In this document: one piece after another, positions 29,755-38,401 of the stretch
Numbering within the stretch: the stretch's first letter is position 1
How the letters are laid out: each line of letters begins with the position of its first letter
NCBI GenBank assembly: GCA_026985075.1
Contig: JALSQX010000011.1
Span: 26,650 to 90,649, forward strand
Source: Blastocatellia bacterium
GTDB lineage: Bacteria > Acidobacteriota > Blastocatellia > HR10 > J050
DNA: 64,000 nt
Direction: 5' to 3'
The notes under the pieces: generated by a model
Databases searched by the model: none
What the model was told of the DNA's origin: nothing
Seen by the model: only the letters and a program-made list of their open reading frames with translations
Program-made: the position numbers and the translations under genes

Positions 29755-32094
29755 ATGAAGCGACGCGAGTTTCTCATCACCACGACTCTGGGGGCGGGAG
29801 CGACCGTTGTGCTCCAAGGTTGCGGGCATCGAGAAGAGCGACTCATCCCTCTCCTCGTGTCCGAGGAACAGCTCGTGCCGGGCGCCCAGTACTGGACGGC
29901 GAGCGTCTGTCGCCAGTGTCCGGCCGGTTGCGGCATCGTGGTCAAGACCATGCTCGGCGAAGCGACGACGACAGTCGATGGTCAAACGGTGCGCGTCAAA
30001 CGGCGGCAGGCCAAGAAAATCGAGGGGAATCCCGACCATCCGCTCAATCGAGGCCGGCTCTGTGCTCGCGGGCAGGCGGGCTTGCAGGTCCTCTATAATC
30101 CCGATCGGCTCCAGGGACCATTGAGGCGAACCGGACCGCGGGGTTCCGATCAATATGTTGAGATCACCTGGGAGGAGGCTATCCGGTTGCTGGTCGAGCG
30201 ACTCCAGGGATTGCGGCAACGCCACCAGGCCCATGCCCTGGTCTTTCTCACTGGCCGGTTATCGAAGCACACGCGCTTGCTCGTCGAGCGATTCATGCGC
30301 GCCTATGGCTCGCCCAATCACATCACGTATGAGCTGTTCGATGATGCTGTCGAGCGTCGAGCGAATGAGCTCACCATGGGGCGAGAGGCTTTGGCGACGT
30401 ATGATCTCGCCCGGGCGCGTTATGTGCTCTCGTTCAGCGCCCCTTTCCTGGAGACCTGGCGTTCGCCGGTCTATTACAGTCTGGGATTTGGGAGCATGCG
30501 ACAGGGACGTCCGGGCGTGCGCGGCAAGCTGGTGCACGTCGAGCCGCGCTTCTCGCTGACAGCGGCCAGCGCCGATGAGTGGCTTCCCATTAATCCAGGA
30601 ACGGAGGGGACGCTGGCCATGGGACTGGCCGGGATCATCATCGAAGAGAATCTCTTCGATCGGGCATTCATCGAGCGCCACACCCGTGGATTCCAGGCGT
30701 TCCGTCAGTTGGCGCGTGAGGAGTATCCTCCCGAGCGGGTCTCCGAGATCACCGCCATTCCTGCTGAGACCATCGTGCGTCTGGCTCGCGAGTTCGCTCA
30801 ACACCGGCCCAGCCTGGCATTGGGCGGTGGTGCGGCGGCGGCCCACACGAACGGCCTCTTCAACCTGATCGCCATCCAGGCTCTCAACGCCCTGGTAGGG
30901 AACTTGGGCCGGCCAGGCGGTCTCTCGTTCACCCCCGATCCGCCATTTCAAGAATTTCCACCGGTGCCCGAGACGCCTCAAACCCGGGAGAGCTTGCGCC
31001 AGCCTCGACTCGATCGCGTCGACGGAGCAACGAGCATCCCCGCGCTCATCGAGCGATGGCGGTCGGGCCAACCATATGCCGTGGATACGCTCTTTCTCTA
31101 TGAAGTCAATCCGCTGTTCACGCTTCCTCCAGCGTTAGGTGTGCGAGAGGCGCTCCAGAAGATCCCTTTCATCGTCAGTTTTTCATCTTTCAAAGACGAA
31201 TCCGCGGCATGGGCTGATTTGATTCTGCCCGATCACACCTACCTGGAGAGCTGGTGGGATGAAGTGCCGGAGCCGGGAGCGGGACAGCCGGCAGTGGGAC
31301 TGGCTCAGCCGGTGGTCAAACCGCTATATAACACGCGCCTCACATCGGATGTGTTACTCCACGTGGCTCGGACTATCGGCGACGATATGCGGGCGGCTCT
31401 CCCCTGGGAGCGATTCGAGGATTTTTTGAAGGAGGCCTATCGCGGTCTCCATCGCGCCGTGGGTGAAGGAGGGGATTTCGAGCATTTTTGGGAGGAGGTT
31501 CTCAAAAACGGCGGTTGGTGGATGCCCGATGACCAGCGGTCGTCACTGACGGACCATCCGGAGCCACAAACATTTGATTTTTCGCCCGCGCTCTCGCATC
31601 GGCGACAACCGACGTTCGCTGGCGATGAGCGAGCCTATCCCTTTCACCTGCACATCTATCCATCCATCGCCTTTTTCGATGGCCGAGGCGCCAACCAACC
31701 TTGGCTCCAGGAGATGCCCGATCCGATGACCACGGTGGCCTGGGGATCATGGGTGGAGATTCATCCTCGGACGGCCGAGCAGCTTGGAGTGAGCGAGGGC
31801 GATTGGGTGTGGATCGAATCGCCCCATGGCCGGATTCAGGCCCCAGTGGTTCTCTTTCCCGGAGCGCGACCGGATACCGTCAACATACCGGTGGGGCAAG
31901 GTCACCAGGCCTACGGACGCTACGCGAAGGACCGGGGCGCCAATCCCGTTCGTCTGCTCACGCCATTGATGGAACCCGTGTCGGGCGGATTGGCTTGGGC
32001 GGCCACGCGGGTGAAGGTGTCAAAGGCACCTGACCGCGGTCGACTCGTCACCGTGGGTTACACGAGGGTGCATACGGAAGCTGAACGACGGTGA
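29755..32094 (+). CDS. Molybdopterin-fold subunit, ActB1/QrcB-like
   Basis: A 779-residue protein with a twin-arginine signal (KRREFLITTTLGAGATVVLQ) running into a GC pair that may be a lipobox Cys. It has a four-Cys Fe-S motif near the start (CRQCPAGCG plus GRLCARGQA), the molybdopterin-oxidoreductase fold through EVNPLFTLPPALG and DLILPDHTYLESW, and a C-terminal binding-domain end. It corresponds to the first half of ActB but is a separate protein, as in Qrc and polysulfide-reductase complexes. Whether it binds Mo cannot be told from sequence; ActB and QrcB do not. It starts 16 bases after the pentaheme gene. Confidence 0.88.
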   Translation: MKRREFLITTTLGAGATVVLQGCGHREERLIPLLVSEEQLVPGAQYWTASVCRQCPAGCGIVVKTMLGEATTTVDGQTVRVKRRQAKKIEGNPDHPLNRGRLCARGQAGLQVLYNPDRLQGPLRRTGPRGSDQYVEITWEEAIRLLVERLQGLRQRHQAHALVFLTGRLSKHTRLLVERFMRAYGSPNHITYELFDDAVERRANELTMGREALATYDLARARYVLSFSAPFLETWRSPVYYSLGFGSMRQGRPGVRGKLVHVEPRFSLTAASADEWLPINPGTEGTLAMGLAGIIIEENLFDRAFIERHTRGFQAFRQLAREEYPPERVSEITAIPAETIVRLAREFAQHRPSLALGGGAAAAHTNGLFNLIAIQALNALVGNLGRPGGLSFTPDPPFQEFPPVPETPQTRESLRQPRLDRVDGATSIPALIERWRSGQPYAVDTLFLYEVNPLFTLPPALGVREALQKIPFIVSFSSFKDESAAWADLILPDHTYLESWWDEVPEPGAGQPAVGLAQPVVKPLYNTRLTSDVLLHVARTIGDDMRAALPWERFEDFLKEAYRGLHRAVGEGGDFEHFWEEVLKNGGWWMPDDQRSSLTDHPEPQTFDFSPALSHRRQPTFAGDERAYPFHLHIYPSIAFFDGRGANQPWLQEMPDPMTTVAWGSWVEIHPRTAEQLGVSEGDWVWIESPHGRIQAPVVLFPGARPDTVNIPVGQGHQAYGRYAKDRGANPVRLLTPLMEPVSGGLAWAATRVKVSKAPDRGRLVTVGYTRVHTEAERR

Positions 32095-32147
32095 TCTGCG
32101 CCCTTCGCCAGTCATCGAGAAGCGGAGGGCCGAGGAGGAAAACGGAG

Positions 32148-32843
32148 ATGGCAAAATGGGGCATGGTCATCGACCTGGATCGTTGTACGGGATGCGAAGC
32201 CTGTGTCATCGCCTGTCACGCGGAGAACAACCTGCCCATCGTAGGGGAAGAAGAGTCAGCGAAGGGCCGACAGCATAACTGGATTCGCGTCGAACGCTAT
32301 TGGGAAGGCGAGTATCCTCATATTCGGGCGCGGTTCATCCCCGTGCTCTGCCAGCAGTGTGATCATGCTCCTTGCGAACCGGTGTGCCCGGTCTATGCCA
32401 CCTATCATAACCCCGAAGGACTCAACGCTCAGGTGTACAATCGATGTATTGGAACGCGATTCTGTGCCAATAACTGTCCCTACACGGTGCGCGTCTTCAA
32501 CTGGTTCGATCATCACTGGGAGAAACCTCTTGACGAGCAACTCAATCCAGACGTATCTATTCGCACGCGAGGGATGATGGAAAAGTGCACTTTCTGCATT
32601 CAACGCATTCATCGGGCGCGCCACCAGGCCGAGGACGAAGGTCGGGACATTCGGGATGGCGATGTTCAGCCGGCATGCGTCCAATCCTGTCCCACCGAGG
32701 CCATGGTGTTCGGCGATTTGGACGATCCGGACAGTCGCGTCTCGCAGCGAGCGCGGAGTCGCCGCGCGTTTCGCTTACTCGAAGAGTTGGGGACGGAGCC
32801 CAGTGTCATTTATCTCAAAGGCGATGAATGGGTCGAGCCATAG
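32148..32843 (+). CDS. Four-cluster ferredoxin-like subunit, ActB2/QrcC-like
   Basis: About 231 residues. Cluster motifs in order are CTGCEACVIACHAEN, LCQQCDHAPCEPVCPV, CIGTRFCANNCPY, CTFCIQRIHRARH and CVQSCPTEAMVF. This order and the intervening text match the C-terminal domain of the ActB fusion closely, so the gene is a stand-alone version of that half. It wires the NrfD subunit to the heme subunit. The ATG at 32148 was preferred because MAKWGMVIDLDRC is where related proteins begin; the frame opens further upstream over the end of the previous gene. Confidence 0.9.
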   Translation: MAKWGMVIDLDRCTGCEACVIACHAENNLPIVGEEESAKGRQHNWIRVERYWEGEYPHIRARFIPVLCQQCDHAPCEPVCPVYATYHNPEGLNAQVYNRCIGTRFCANNCPYTVRVFNWFDHHWEKPLDEQLNPDVSIRTRGMMEKCTFCIQRIHRARHQAEDEGRDIRDGDVQPACVQSCPTEAMVFGDLDDPDSRVSQRARSRRAFRLLEELGTEPSVIYLKGDEWVEP

Positions 32844-32888
32844 CGGCGAGGATGGAAGATCTGGCCCTTCCCTCCGAGGTGGGCAAGA

Positions 32889-34304
32889 GTGACCGGAATG
32901 TCTCAATCGGATGGCCGAACTATGAGTGACGAAACCGGATCTCTGACGACACGCATGATGCACGAAGATCTCATCCGTCCAGTGGTGTTCACCGGGCGGC
33001 GATTTTATCTGGCGGTGGCTTTGTTGGGACTGATCGTGCTCTGGGGATTGGCCGCTTGGGGATATCAAGTGAGGACGGGCATGGGAGTTGCCGGCATCAA
33101 CAGCCCAGTCTTTTGGGGCGTGTACATTGCCACCTACATCTTTTTCATTGGCATCAGCAATGCGGGCACGCTCATTTCCGCCATGTTGCGTCTGAGCCAT
33201 GCTGGTTGGCGCCATCCAGTGACCCGGTGTGCGGAAGCGATCACTGTGTTCGCGCTGATGGTCGGGGGGATGTTTCCGCTCATTCATCTAGGCCGCGTCT
33301 GGAAATTTTATTGGCTCATCCCCTATCCCAATGAACGGGGATTGTGGCCCAACTTTCATAGTCCGCTGGTGTGGGATTTCATGGCCATCAATACCTACTT
33401 GTTGGGAAGTTTCGTCTACCTTTATCTGCCGATGTTGCCCGACTTGGCCTTGATCCGCGATCGCGTGAACGGGTGGCGGCGCCGGTTCTATGGCTTGCTC
33501 GCCCTCGGCTGGAGCGGGACACCGGTAGAGTGGCATCGACTGGAGAAGGCGATCTCTATTCTGGCCGTCGTCATCATTCCTGTGGCCATCTCCATGCATT
33601 CGGTCGTCGCCTGGGATTTCTCGGTAGCCCTCAAGCCGATGTGGCACAGCACGATCTTCGCTCCCTATTTTGTCGTCGGCGCGCTCTTTTCGGGCATTGC
33701 CATATTGATAGTAGCTATGGTGATCTTGCGCCGCGTGTTCCACCTGGAAGCGTATCTGGAGCCCATCCATTTCAATAATCTCGGATTGCTCCTGCTGATG
33801 TTTTGCTGCTTGTGGCTCTATTTCACGTTCGCCGAATATCTGGTGACCTGGTACGGCCACCTGCCCGATGAGATGGCCCCATTCCGATTCAGGGTAGAAG
33901 GATCGTTGGCCCCATTTTTCTGGGGCATGGTGTTGATGAACTTCGTCATTCCCGTTCCCATTCTGGCGGTGCGCAAGACGCGAACGGTCACCGGCTGTCT
34001 GGTGGCCTCGTTGTCCATCCTCATCGGCATGTGGTTGGAGCGGTATCTCATCGTCGTCGGGACGCTCTCGCGCCCGCGACTGGAGTTCGCCTGGGGGCAT
34101 TATGCGCCCACGTGGGTGGAAATGTCTATTCTCGCGGGGACGATCGCCTATTTCATCCTGTTATACGTGTTGTTCAGCAAGCTCTTTCCCATCATCTCTA
34201 TCTGGGAGTTCAAGCAGGGACGCCGTCTTCGTGAGCGAAGACCCACGAGGGATGTCCCCGTCATGGCCGATGAACCATTTCCTGGAGTGATGCTGGATGA
34301 CTGA
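32889..34304 (+). CDS. NrfD/ActC-like quinone-interacting membrane subunit
   Basis: A 471-residue polytopic protein with about ten helices. INSPVFWGVYIATYIFFIGI, FPLIHLGRVWKFYWLIPYP, SMHSVVAWDFSVALKPMWHS and FAPYFVVGALFSGIAIL align position by position with ActC at 15272-16678. The conserved His and Asp candidates of the quinone site are kept. It begins 45 bases after the Fe-S gene with a GTG (32889) or an ATG three codons later, and its stop overlaps the next gene by eight bases. Confidence 0.92.
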   Translation: MTGMSQSDGRTMSDETGSLTTRMMHEDLIRPVVFTGRRFYLAVALLGLIVLWGLAAWGYQVRTGMGVAGINSPVFWGVYIATYIFFIGISNAGTLISAMLRLSHAGWRHPVTRCAEAITVFALMVGGMFPLIHLGRVWKFYWLIPYPNERGLWPNFHSPLVWDFMAINTYLLGSFVYLYLPMLPDLALIRDRVNGWRRRFYGLLALGWSGTPVEWHRLEKAISILAVVIIPVAISMHSVVAWDFSVALKPMWHSTIFAPYFVVGALFSGIAILIVAMVILRRVFHLEAYLEPIHFNNLGLLLLMFCCLWLYFTFAEYLVTWYGHLPDEMAPFRFRVEGSLAPFFWGMVLMNFVIPVPILAVRKTRTVTGCLVASLSILIGMWLERYLIVVGTLSRPRLEFAWGHYAPTWVEMSILAGTIAYFILLYVLFSKLFPIISIWEFKQGRRLRERRPTRDVPVMADEPFPGVMLDD

Positions 34305-34821
34305 ACGAGTTCTCGGTGTATTTGAAACGCCTGCCGATGCCCGTCGAGCGGTGAGGGAATTGGTCAACGCGGGCATCCCGCGACAAAACATCATCATCTG
34401 TTCGACCGAACCAATGCTCGATCCCGAGTTCCTCCCAGTTGAAGATCGGAAGACGCGGATGTCGCTCTGGGCGATCGTGGGCGCCATTCTGGGGTGCGCC
34501 ATTGGTTATTCATTGCCGGTCACCGCTGCTCGGCTTATGGGGCTCGCATCGGGGGGGCAACCCATCGTCTCGTTATGGGCTTTTGCCATCGTCATTTTTG
34601 AATTGACGGCGCTTGGCGCTATCGGTGGAACGGTCATCACGTTCTTTCGCGAGGCGGGTCTGCCCGAGCGGCCCAGAGCCATTCCCAGCGCTGAGATGGC
34701 CAGGACGTTTGTCGACGCTGGCTTGATCGTCGGTGTGTCGGGCGATCGCATGGAGACAATCGAGATAGCCGATCGCCTGTTACGAGAGGCGGGGGCCAGA
34801 GAGATCGAGCATCAGAGATAA
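34297..34821 (+). CDS. ActD-like membrane subunit (DUF3341)
   Basis: A 174-residue protein with a soluble start (RVLGVFETPADARRAVRELV), two membrane helices (about residues 52-73 and 90-113) and a soluble end. This is the ActD layout, and it is the last gene of the five-gene operon, overlapping the NrfD gene by eight bases. There is no ActE or ActF counterpart downstream, so the complex it belongs to is ACIII-like but reduced. Confidence 0.85.
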   Translation: MTERVLGVFETPADARRAVRELVNAGIPRQNIIICSTEPMLDPEFLPVEDRKTRMSLWAIVGAILGCAIGYSLPVTAARLMGLASGGQPIVSLWAFAIVIFELTALGAIGGTVITFFREAGLPERPRAIPSAEMARTFVDAGLIVGVSGDRMETIEIADRLLREAGAREIEHQR

Positions 34822-35035
34822 CGGCCGTGTGATCACGATCCCCCTCCATGGGTGAAGATACTTCCCCGAAGTATGCGATCTGCTCATCGTGCCTCTCTGA
34901 CAAACCGGGTGGACTGGCGGGTGGCGGCTCGCATTCGTCATCCAGTGGTGAGCCCGTATATGGAATAGGCGATCATCGCGTGAATCCCGCCGTGAGGGCG
35001 ATGACCCGTCACGTCACGACGCCATTGGCCGTCGA

Positions 35036-37210
35036 TCAAAAAGAGAGCCGCAAACTCGTGGTCAACAGGTTGGCCCGGTAATCCTGAATCGAGCGACCGC
35101 GCTCATTATACCCGTAGTGCTGATAGTTGATGTTCAACGTCACCGTGTCATGCAGAGGGAAGCTCAATCGGGCGTAAGGGCGGTGAAAATTGATGGGAAA
35201 ACTGCCGCTGGAGTTCACGAGCCGATAACCGAAATCCGTACGAACGCCTTTATAGAGCGTCAGATTGATGCCCGCTTGCACCACGTGACTATCCTCTCGA
35301 TAGACGATCACGGGACGCGGCGCGTTTCCTCGATCTCGATCCAGGGTGTAGATGGTGGCCGTGATATGACTGCGCGTGTAATCCACATCCAGCGTCGCTC
35401 GCTTCTGGGGGAACCACGACAGGGAGAAGCCGCCGCTTCGATAGCGATTCTGATTCCGTAACATGAGATCGAGTCCCTGTCGGGTCCGGTTCGGTCGCGT
35501 TTGATCGGAGACCGTTCCCGAGGCGGTGAACGACCATCGATCATTCGGCCGGAACTGAATGCGAAGCCGCCCCCGTTGATAATCGCGCGGCTCGACGCGG
35601 GTGAAAGAAGTGAGACGGCCTCCATTTTCATAGTCGAATGCCAGGCGGAGCCGGCGTCGCCAGCGATAACTGAAGCCGGTAAACAGCGTGTGCGTATTTT
35701 GCGTCGTCTGTTCATCGCGTGGCTCGAAGTCGAAGGGGGGCTCGGGACCGAAGATCGAAGAGCGGATGCTCTGTCGGTCGCGTTCTTGCAAAAAGGTGCG
35801 CCGGTGCTCGAACCGATAGCCGGCGCGCACGATGAGTTGATCGGTGATCGCGTAGTCGCCCTGCACCCGATTCATGAACGCATTCAAGAACTCGCGCCGG
35901 AATGAGGTCTGCTCCACCGTCACCTGTTCTTCAGGCGCATCGAAGTTGGTGAATTGTTCGCCGAAGGTCGTGGCACCAGCGATGACGAAGTGCGCACCAC
36001 GAAACGTCTCGCTCACCGCTAATCGTCGCCCGAGGCGAAGGCGCATGGTTCCATCGGCGACGAGGTGAGGTCGGCGGGGATTCGCCCGATTGGCCGCCAG
36101 CCCGCGAGAAGCGAAGAGAAACGTCTCTCGATTCAATACCACACCGCTGAAAAAGCGCGCGTAGGCATAATCGATGTCGGCGTCGCTATAGTAGAGCCGT
36201 GCCGTGAAGGCCAAGCGTCGCAGACCCCGAGAACTCACCGCCACTCGGGTAGTGGGAATGGAGCCGCGGGCGAAGTAGAATCGTTGGAACGCGGTGAGAA
36301 AGATCTGTTGGAAATCGAAGAGCAGATCGGGACTGTTCCCCAAACTGAACGTTCCCGGGAGCGCGTTCCCCTGATCATCTCTGAAGCGACGGAATCCCTG
36401 CTCGAAGCCCATCGTCAGCTTCCACACGCTCAGGTCGACGCCGAACGTGTAATCGTCCGTGCTGTTCTTGACGCGACGAGCGATGAGAAACTCATCACCC
36501 CCCATGTTCACGGTGATGAAGGCGGGCCCCGAGATGCTGTTCCGAGCGTAACGGAGATGCACCTGCAGGCGCGGGGCGTGAGGGAAGAGATCCAGACGGG
36601 CGCTCTGAAGGCGACGGGAGAGGTCAAAACTATGTTGGCCGAGCACCGTGCCGCTGGCCTGGCGAGCGCCGATCTTCCGTCGCACCGCTTCGGCGAACGA
36701 TGGGTTGGCAAACTGAGGGATGAAGTTGAAGGAATCGATCTTTTGATAGTGATACGCGAAGTCGTACCAGAGATCTTTCTTCACGCGCACTCGCGCTGTG
36801 TTATAGGGGTCCCCTCCCCAGTGATCCAGAGTCACGCTCAAACTATCGAATAATCGGCCACTGCTCTCCGGAGCGCGTAGTTCGAAAGATGACGAGAACA
36901 ATTTCAACCCATTGCCCAGATTGACGTGGCTGCGATAGACGTCCTCGTTGCCATCGAAATCGCGCCACCGCGGCCCGAATTCAATGGTGTTCTTGAGCCG
37001 CAGCCCACCGAAGGTGATGGGTTCGCGCTGAGGTGGCACCAGGTGCGACGATGAGGCCGAGGCCGTCGCCGGAGGAGAAGAATGGACTTCGGTGATCACC
37101 TCGTTCGCGGCCGGTCGTTGCGCCGAGACGGAGTACAGGCCGAGGGCCAGCGCTGGGGCGAGTCCCAGGACGTTGATCATAGACGGGCCGATCCATCGAC
37201 GTCTTCTCAT
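35036..37210 (-). CDS. Outer-membrane beta-barrel, MtrB/PioB-like
   Basis: A 724-residue protein with a signal peptide (residues 1-30), a short low-complexity linker, then barrel sequence to the end (NLLTTSLRLSF, terminal Phe). Text such as EFGPRWRDFDGNEDVYRSHV, and many alternating strands like SVTLDHWGGDPYNTARVRV, resemble the MtrB/PioB family, which threads a multiheme cytochrome through the outer membrane. The N-terminal CxxC seen in Shewanella MtrB is absent. The call is supported by the decaheme gene 44 bases upstream in the same operon. It could be another large barrel, but size and partner fit a conduit. Confidence 0.78.
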   Translation of the reverse strand: MRRRRWIGPSMINVLGLAPALALGLYSVSAQRPAANEVITEVHSSPPATASASSSHLVPPQREPITFGGLRLKNTIEFGPRWRDFDGNEDVYRSHVNLGNGLKLFSSSFELRAPESSGRLFDSLSVTLDHWGGDPYNTARVRVKKDLWYDFAYHYQKIDSFNFIPQFANPSFAEAVRRKIGARQASGTVLGQHSFDLSRRLQSARLDLFPHAPRLQVHLRYARNSISGPAFITVNMGGDEFLIARRVKNSTDDYTFGVDLSVWKLTMGFEQGFRRFRDDQGNALPGTFSLGNSPDLLFDFQQIFLTAFQRFYFARGSIPTTRVAVSSRGLRRLAFTARLYYSDADIDYAYARFFSGVVLNRETFLFASRGLAANRANPRRPHLVADGTMRLRLGRRLAVSETFRGAHFVIAGATTFGEQFTNFDAPEEQVTVEQTSFRREFLNAFMNRVQGDYAITDQLIVRAGYRFEHRRTFLQERDRQSIRSSIFGPEPPFDFEPRDEQTTQNTHTLFTGFSYRWRRRLRLAFDYENGGRLTSFTRVEPRDYQRGRLRIQFRPNDRWSFTASGTVSDQTRPNRTRQGLDLMLRNQNRYRSGGFSLSWFPQKRATLDVDYTRSHITATIYTLDRDRGNAPRPVIVYREDSHVVQAGINLTLYKGVRTDFGYRLVNSSGSFPINFHRPYARLSFPLHDTVTLNINYQHYGYNERGRSIQDYRANLLTTSLRLSF

Positions 37211-37254
37211 ATCGCTCTGCGCTCACCTTGATGCCCGTTCATCTGCCCGTTCCT

Positions 37255-38256
37255 TCATCGGAAAAAGAGTCGGCTCGTATTGGAGCCATGAATCATCACA
37301 TGACAGCTCGTACAGTTCTGAAAGCGCGGCAGTCGCAGATCGTGGACAAATTGCGGTGCATCGGACGGGGCGCCCTGCCGCGCTCCGTGACATTCCTGAC
37401 AGAGAAATCTCACCTCGCTGCGCACCAAGAGGCGGTGGTTCACCGAACCATGGGGGAGGTGACAGGCCAGACAGCGGTCCGATCTCAAAGTGATGTGCTC
37501 GAACACGAATGGCCCCTCCTTATCCGCGTGGCACCGGACGCAGACGGCACTCAATCCGCCAACAGTATCCACAGTTTGCGTCGTGTTGAATGAACCATGC
37601 TGCTGATGGCAATCGCGGCAGCTCATGCCGCCTTCCGGGACTTTATGGTGAAAGGGTCGGGCGAATTGCGCGCGAATTTCTCGATGACACTGGTAGCATA
37701 GTCCGGGCGGTTCGCGGCGGAGAATGTAGTCATGTGTCGCCTCTTGATGTGGGTGGTGACAATCGTGACAGGCGACGACCTCGACGTTGTGCTGGTTCTC
37801 GTGGAAGCGGCATTTCCCGATCCGTTTCTCCTGGTGGCACCGGGTGCACATAGCGACGACCTGACGTGCCGAAGCTTTCCGGGGATCGAAGATGAATCCC
37901 TTACCGCCGGCCTGTACGTGTTGACGACCGGGACCATGACACATCTCACACCCTTTGTCCGGCGGTGCGTATTTCGGACTGTTGATGGTGGCGAAGTGTG
38001 CCGTCCGGGCGTACCAGGCGTATTGATTGGGATGGCAGGCGCGGCAAGTCGTCGAGCCGACGAAGCCTTCCGCGCCGGAAGGCTTTTGGATCTTCGCGGA
38101 TGGTAGAGGAGGTGAAGAGGCGTTCCTCTGTTGAGATAGAAGCTCCCGGTCCGTGCTTCGGGTTCTTCCAGTGATGGAATCTACCGGGATCAATGCGGCG
38201 ATCAGCAGTGATGAACCGAGCGCCATGAGTTTGAAGACGCGTCGCCAATCTCGCAT
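37255..38256 (-). CDS. Periplasmic decaheme cytochrome c, MtrA/DmsE-like
   Basis: About 333 residues with a signal or anchor near the start (LMALGSSLLIAALIPVDS) and exactly ten heme motifs: CRACH, CEMCH, CTRCH, CHDCH, CYQCH, CRDCH, CVRCH, CLACH, CQECH and CTSCH. The repeat text (KVPEGGMSCRDCHQQHG, FEHITLRSDRCLACHLPHG) is that of the DmsE/MtrA/PioA family, a heme wire inserted in an MtrB barrel. The start at 38256 was preferred over 38355 because it gives a signal-like beginning. It is the first gene of a two-gene operon with the barrel. Confidence 0.9.
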   Translation of the reverse strand: MRDWRRVFKLMALGSSLLIAALIPVDSITGRTRSTDRELLSQQRNASSPPLPSAKIQKPSGAEGFVGSTTCRACHPNQYAWYARTAHFATINSPKYAPPDKGCEMCHGPGRQHVQAGGKGFIFDPRKASARQVVAMCTRCHQEKRIGKCRFHENQHNVEVVACHDCHHPHQEATHDYILRREPPGLCYQCHREIRAQFARPFHHKVPEGGMSCRDCHQQHGSFNTTQTVDTVGGLSAVCVRCHADKEGPFVFEHITLRSDRCLACHLPHGSVNHRLLVRSEVRFLCQECHGARQGAPSDAPQFVHDLRLPRFQNCTSCHVMIHGSNTSRLFFR

Positions 38257-38401
38257 CGTTCTGTCACCGCCCCTTTGATGAAGGACTCCCCACGACGAGT
38301 CCTCTCGATCTTCACCCCACATGAACACGATGCTGGAGAGCCCTGAGGATAGCACGAGCGAGCAGCGAACGCCACCCCCTTGACCGGTGAGCGGGTCACG
38401 A

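Noticed and set aside
29205..34821. Polysulfide or tetrathionate reductase
   Set aside because: The pentaheme ActA-like and DUF3341 ActD-like subunits are not part of those enzymes, and the Fe-S and NrfD subunits align with ActB2 and ActC.
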